Positions 5,376-8,634 of a stretch of 8,634 nt of DNA are shown here, one piece after another. Numbering within the stretch: the stretch's first letter is position 1; the number at the start of each line of letters is the position of its first letter. The DNA is from an uncultured bacterium (GTDB lineage: Bacteria; Patescibacteriota; Minisyncoccia; Phycocordibacterales; UBA5272): the NCBI GenBank assembly GCA_903834855.1, contig CAILKS010000072.1, positions 1 through 8,634 of the forward strand, written 5' to 3'. A model generated the notes under the pieces. It did not search any database and was not told the DNA's origin. It saw only the letters and a program-made list of their open reading frames with translations. The translations under genes and the position numbers were made by a program.

Positions 5376-8300
5376 AGATAGCTGGATCTACTATTGATGG
5401 ATCAACAGGAGGAACTATTGGATCTACAACAGGTGATATTACTGGATCTACTGTAGTTGGTACTGGATCAGTTGTAGTTGCTGTTTGATCTGTACTAGTT
5501 GCTGATTGCTGATTACTGTCTGCCACCTCTCCTGTACTGGTTGCTGTTTGCTGATTACTATCTGCTACACCAACAGTGCTTGTGCCGGCGACTGTGGGTT
5601 CTGGGGTTGTAGGAATAGCTGGACTAGTGGGTGGGGTTGTACCTGAAGATTGTTGTGTGCGTACAAAATCAAGTAGAATCTTTACATCATCTTTTGTTAG
5701 ACATTGACCCTCTACACAAATTGTTTGTGTATCAACATTCCCCGCCTTAACATTCCCCGCTTCAATACTTTTTGCAAAAACATTCCCTATCCCATTCCCT
5801 GCATCAGCAAGCCAAGTAGTTATACGAGTAAAGAGATTAGAGAAGAAGCGAGATACAAAGGAGTTAGGAGTAGAGGTTGAGACTGTGGTGGAGGCAAGAG
5901 ATTGTATGTCTTCTAGAGTAGTAGAAGCGTTAGAGGTAAGTAAGTTAGTCTTAATATTTAGTTCTTGAATACTACTTACTAGATATAGAGGTAAATCAGA
6001 TAGGTTAGTATCTAGATACTCTGTACCATTAATAGTAGTAGTACCTACCATCTCTGGGAATATACTTTGTAATTCCTGAGCGATGAATCCAGATATACGA
6101 CGGGAGCGAGTAGATTCATCATAGCCAGTTAAAGTATTATAGTTATATGATACAGGGCGTAGAAGAGATATTTTAGTGAGAGCACTTGTACCATCTGTAA
6201 TTATATTTGTTACATTTTCCTTTAGTCTACTGTCTGAGTAGTTAGTGAAGGCTGTGTAGCCGTTGGCGGCGGGTTGGCCGTTGACTGTTAGGAGGTAGCC
6301 GGGGGCGGTGGTGCCGATGCCGACATATCCGTTTGCTAAAATTACCATTCTGCGATTCATACCACTGGTATATGTACTAAACGCCAGACCAGCATTGGAA
6401 TTATCTTGAGTAATCCACTCAATATTACTTAATTCCGTTCCAGCTTCGTTGGCAAAAACCAATTTACCGCTATTGCCGGCTGAACTTACTGCCATTAATC
6501 TCATTACCTCATTACCAACAGCCGCTGCAGCATTATTATAAACTGTTAACTTCGCCCCAGGATTCGTCGTCCCGATGCCGATGTTGCCACTGGCTAATAT
6601 TCTCATGCGTTCGATTGGTGCAGTATCAGTCGTCAAAGCACGAGTTGCGAATATCAAATCACTTGAGGTATAGCCAGTTGCATCATTTACAAGTGCAGCA
6701 ATAGCGGCGGGCTGATAGGCATTCATCAATCCAAAACCTATCTGAGAAAGGTCCCCAGTGGCATGGGTTGTATTATCTCCATTCCCACTATCTATCGAAA
6801 TTGCAGAGCTCGCTAAGGCACCAAGTGTAGTTACCCTACTTGCTGTAGAAATGGTTAACCGCGGAGACATATTTTGAGATCTTCCAATCGTGACATTTCC
6901 ACTTACATCTAGTTTTGATTGCGGATTCGTCGTCCCGATACCTACATTACCGCCGTTAAAAACAGCCGCATAATTATTTGTGACAATACCACTTGATACT
7001 GCCGTAGCATCTACATACAAACCATAAGCATTAGTTGTAGTAAATGTCCCTGCATGAGTTGGTGATATTTTTATCCCATACACATTAGCGTTATTTTGAC
7101 TGGCTGTACTAAAGGCCGGAATTGCTAGTAATCCAGAATATGAGAGCCCATTATTACTAGAGATATTTGTTGTATTAATAATCATCCCGTTTGTATCGGT
7201 CGTACCATTTCCCATGTTTCCAGAAACTTGAAATTTTGCCGTCGGCGCCACCGTCCCAATACCAACGTTGCCTTTCATTGTCCCGCTCGTCATTACAACA
7301 AAGTCAGTATTAGTTCCATCATTTATACCTAGATAACTATTGGTGCCGCCTGCTCCAAGAATTGAGCCACCTACGTTATTAATACCGAACGCATCACTAA
7401 GAGTGGTTCCGACCACAACCAATTTCCCGTTTGCCGGATTCGTCGTCCCGATGCCGACGTTGCCGGTGCTATCTACTCTCATTCTTTCCGCACCACTGGT
7501 ACCAAGAATTACACTTCCAGCTTCGTAATTAAAGGTATACGCGTCTAGACCTATTGTTCCAAAGACAGTACCGTCAGCCGCTAAAGCTCCAGTACTCGAA
7601 TTTGTACTATGAAGTACAGACCATTGAGTTGCTGCAGAATTAAGATGGATCATTGCAGTAGTACCTCCGCCGTTTGTAAGTGGATTCGTTGTCCCTATTC
7701 CAACGTTGCCGTTTGGCTGAATTCTTACACTCTCTGTCCATCCAGTTCCAGCTGAGTGTGTGATAAAAGACAGACCAGAATCTGCACCATTGGAAGCTAT
7801 TGTCCCGATATTTGTTCCATTCATATATCCTACTCTTACTCTAGGTGTCATGATATGATCATAATTACCAGAAGGTGCTCCTTGATTTATTCCTGCACCA
7901 GTTATATTTATTCCATATGTTGATCCAGATGCTATTTCTAATTTTGCACCAGGATTCGACGTCCCTATACCGACATTACCACCAGAAGATGCAAGTTCAA
8001 CATTTCCATTATAAGTAGACCCTGTTCCAACAGACAGAGTACCTGTAAATTGAACTTGTTGAGCGGCAGTAATAGAACCAACTTCTGCTGTGTCATACTT
8101 AACTTCAATTCTCATTGCCATATAATTAGGCATATCAACAAGAACTGGTCTATAGCGGACACCTCCGCTTACCACCACTTCAGTACCAAGATAAGCTTTT
8201 AATGGAAGTAGCCCATTCGACTCAACTGCTGTAATAGAATTTTGTACTTGATCATAATTAATTATCCATTTTGTTACAGCACTCCTATAATTTTTAGTAT

Positions 8301-8634
8301 AAACCGTAACTTCATAAGGTGACTGAGTACTCCAAGTATTAATATCTCGACCAACACGCATAATTTCATAAGTGTAATTAACATTATCCTGACTTCCGAC
8401 CGATACAGAGTATGTTTTAATTCCACCAGCATTCACTATTTTTCCTGTGTAATGAATATCTCCGGTCACATCTAATTTATACCCCGGATTAGGATTACCG
8501 ATTCCGACATTACCGCTTCTATCAATTGTCATTCTTTCAGTTAATGCTGCCCCAGTTGTATCAGTCCAGAAAGATAAGTTACCTCCATGCCCTGTATCTG
8601 TTTGTCTAAAACGAATAGCTGAACCATAAGATGA
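5374..8634 (-). CDS. GNVGIG-repeat tail-fiber-like protein with S74 chaperone domain, N-terminus beyond window
   Basis: Large fiber-like protein, 1086 residues visible; the frame stays open through 8634, so the ATG at 8532 is internal (it reads ERMTIDRSGNVGIG). Residues below count from that internal Met. Eight GNVGIGTTNP-type repeats (residue 7 to about 745) alternate with beta-rich segments, as in trimeric phage-type fibers. An intramolecular chaperone/peptidase S74 domain follows: SDSRLKEN (766-773), with Ser766 and Lys771 as the probable autocleavage pair, GFIAQEL (815-821) and SIQEL (854-858). In most relatives this domain is C-terminal; here about 190 residues follow, including FFSNLFTRITTWLADAG, a CVEGQC pair (Cys939, Cys944) and a Pro/Thr/Asp-rich tail with two 14-residue repeats ending in VDP repeats. 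No sortase motif or membrane helix is seen in the visible part. Probable surface or secreted fiber, perhaps for host attachment (inference); a prophage origin is possible, but no other phage gene is present. Confidence 0.9.
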   Translation of the reverse strand, partial: SSYGSAIRFRQTDTGHGGNLSFWTDTTGAALTERMTIDRSGNVGIGNPNPGYKLDVTGDIHYTGKIVNAGGIKTYSVSVGSQDNVNYTYEIMRVGRDINTWSTQSPYEVTVYTKNYRSAVTKWIINYDQVQNSITAVESNGLLPLKAYLGTEVVVSGGVRYRPVLVDMPNYMAMRIEVKYDTAEVGSITAAQQVQFTGTLSVGTGSTYNGNVELASSGGNVGIGTSNPGAKLEIASGSTYGINITGAGINQGAPSGNYDHIMTPRVRVGYMNGTNIGTIASNGADSGLSFITHSAGTGWTESVRIQPNGNVGIGTTNPLTNGGGTTAMIHLNSAATQWSVLHSTNSSTGALAADGTVFGTIGLDAYTFNYEAGSVILGTSGAERMRVDSTGNVGIGTTNPANGKLVVVGTTLSDAFGINNVGGSILGAGGTNSYLGINDGTNTDFVVMTSGTMKGNVGIGTVAPTAKFQVSGNMGNGTTDTNGMIINTTNISSNNGLSYSGLLAIPAFSTASQNNANVYGIKISPTHAGTFTTTNAYGLYVDATAVSSGIVTNNYAAVFNGGNVGIGTTNPQSKLDVSGNVTIGRSQNMSPRLTISTASRVTTLGALASSAISIDSGNGDNTTHATGDLSQIGFGLMNAYQPAAIAALVNDATGYTSSDLIFATRALTTDTAPIERMRILASGNIGIGTTNPGAKLTVYNNAAAAVGNEVMRLMAVSSAGNSGKLVFANEAGTELSNIEWITQDNSNAGLAFSTYTSGMNRRMVILANGYVGIGTTAPGYLLTVNGQPAANGYTAFTNYSDSRLKENVTNIITDGTSALTKISLLRPVSYNYNTLTGYDESTRSRRISGFIAQELQSIFPEMVGTTTINGTEYLDTNLSDLPLYLVSSIQELNIKTNLLTSNASTTLEDIQSLASTTVSTSTPNSFVSRFFSNLFTRITTWLADAGNGIGNVFAKSIEAGNVKAGNVDTQTICVEGQCLTKDDVKILLDFVRTQQSSGTTPPTSPAIPTTPEPTVAGTSTVGVADSNQQTATSTGEVADSNQQSATSTDQTATTTDPVPTTVDPVISPVVDPIVPPVDPSIVDPAI
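5491..5574 (-). repeat. two 42-bp tandem repeats in the fiber tail
   Basis: Units at 5533-5574 and 5491-5532 encode VGVADSNQQTATST and GEVADSNQQSATST (residues 987-1000 and 1001-1014 counted from the Met at 8532). The in-frame tandem duplication sits in a Thr/Pro/Asp-rich, probably disordered tail. Confidence 0.85.
6302..8514 (-). repeat. eight interspersed 29-bp GNVGIGTTNP-coding repeats
   Basis: Copies lie at 8486-8514, 7952-7980, 7682-7710, 7436-7464, 7244-7272, 6923-6951, 6560-6588 and 6302-6330. The copies at 7436 and 6560 differ by one base, so conservation is visible at the DNA level and not only in protein. Spacing is irregular (192 to 534 bp) but always a multiple of three. Confidence 0.9.

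Noticed and set aside
7340..7528. Plus-strand frame inside the fiber gene
   Set aside because: Antisense shadow created by the GNVGIG repeat DNA.
8530..8532. ATG at 8532 as the fiber gene start
   Set aside because: The same frame continues without a stop to the window edge and reads as typical repeat sequence (ALTERMTIDRSG), so this Met is internal.
5374..8634. Prophage tail-fiber locus
   Set aside because: The protein has a phage-type fiber architecture, but the visible neighbours are housekeeping genes and no other phage gene is in the window; a cellular surface fiber is as likely.

Overview
The window looks like a piece of a small, AT-rich bacterial chromosome, most likely from the Candidate Phyla Radiation (Patescibacteria), probably a Parcubacteria-type lineage. 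The reasons are short divergent versions of core genes (a clamp-loader subunit without an ATP site, a PriA whose helicase motifs are lost), start sites without Shine-Dalgarno sequences, and a large GNVGIG-repeat fiber protein with an S74 domain. This placement is inferred from protein features, not from a marker-gene tree. TGA is used as a stop (end of holB), so the code appears standard.

Layout. From about 2.4 kb leftward, three housekeeping genes run on the minus strand: mreB (cell shape), a delta'-like clamp-loader gene (holB) and frr (ribosome recycling factor, cut by the left edge). Divergent from mreB, on the plus strand, lie priA (replication restart) and def (peptide deformylase). The priA-def order is an old conserved bacterial pairing, but the usual next gene, fmt, is absent here. 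From 5.37 kb to the right edge, a minus-strand gene converges on def. It encodes a fiber-like protein of at least 1086 residues with eight GNVGIG repeats, an intramolecular chaperone/S74 autoprotease domain and a long low-complexity C-terminal tail. Its N-terminus lies outside the window.

The non-coding DNA is the most distinctive part. Every larger intergenic gap holds a palindromic element built from tandem 7-bp units, usually four per arm, in inverted arms around a short palindromic core (518-607, 2411-2508, 4551-4669, 5254-5375). Another four-unit heptad array, with a different unit, lies inside the holB coding sequence together with two GC-rich palindromes. In two left arms, the four-unit geometry places a TTGAAA box exactly 17 bp from a GATAAT box and points at frr and mreB, so some arrays may act as promoters. 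mreB and holB also have extended -10 boxes (TGnTATAAT) so close to the ATG that their transcripts should be leaderless or nearly so; priA has a similar TATACT box.

The genes do not form one pathway. They are core functions (translation initiation and recycling, replication and restart, shape) next to one probable surface or secreted fiber gene.
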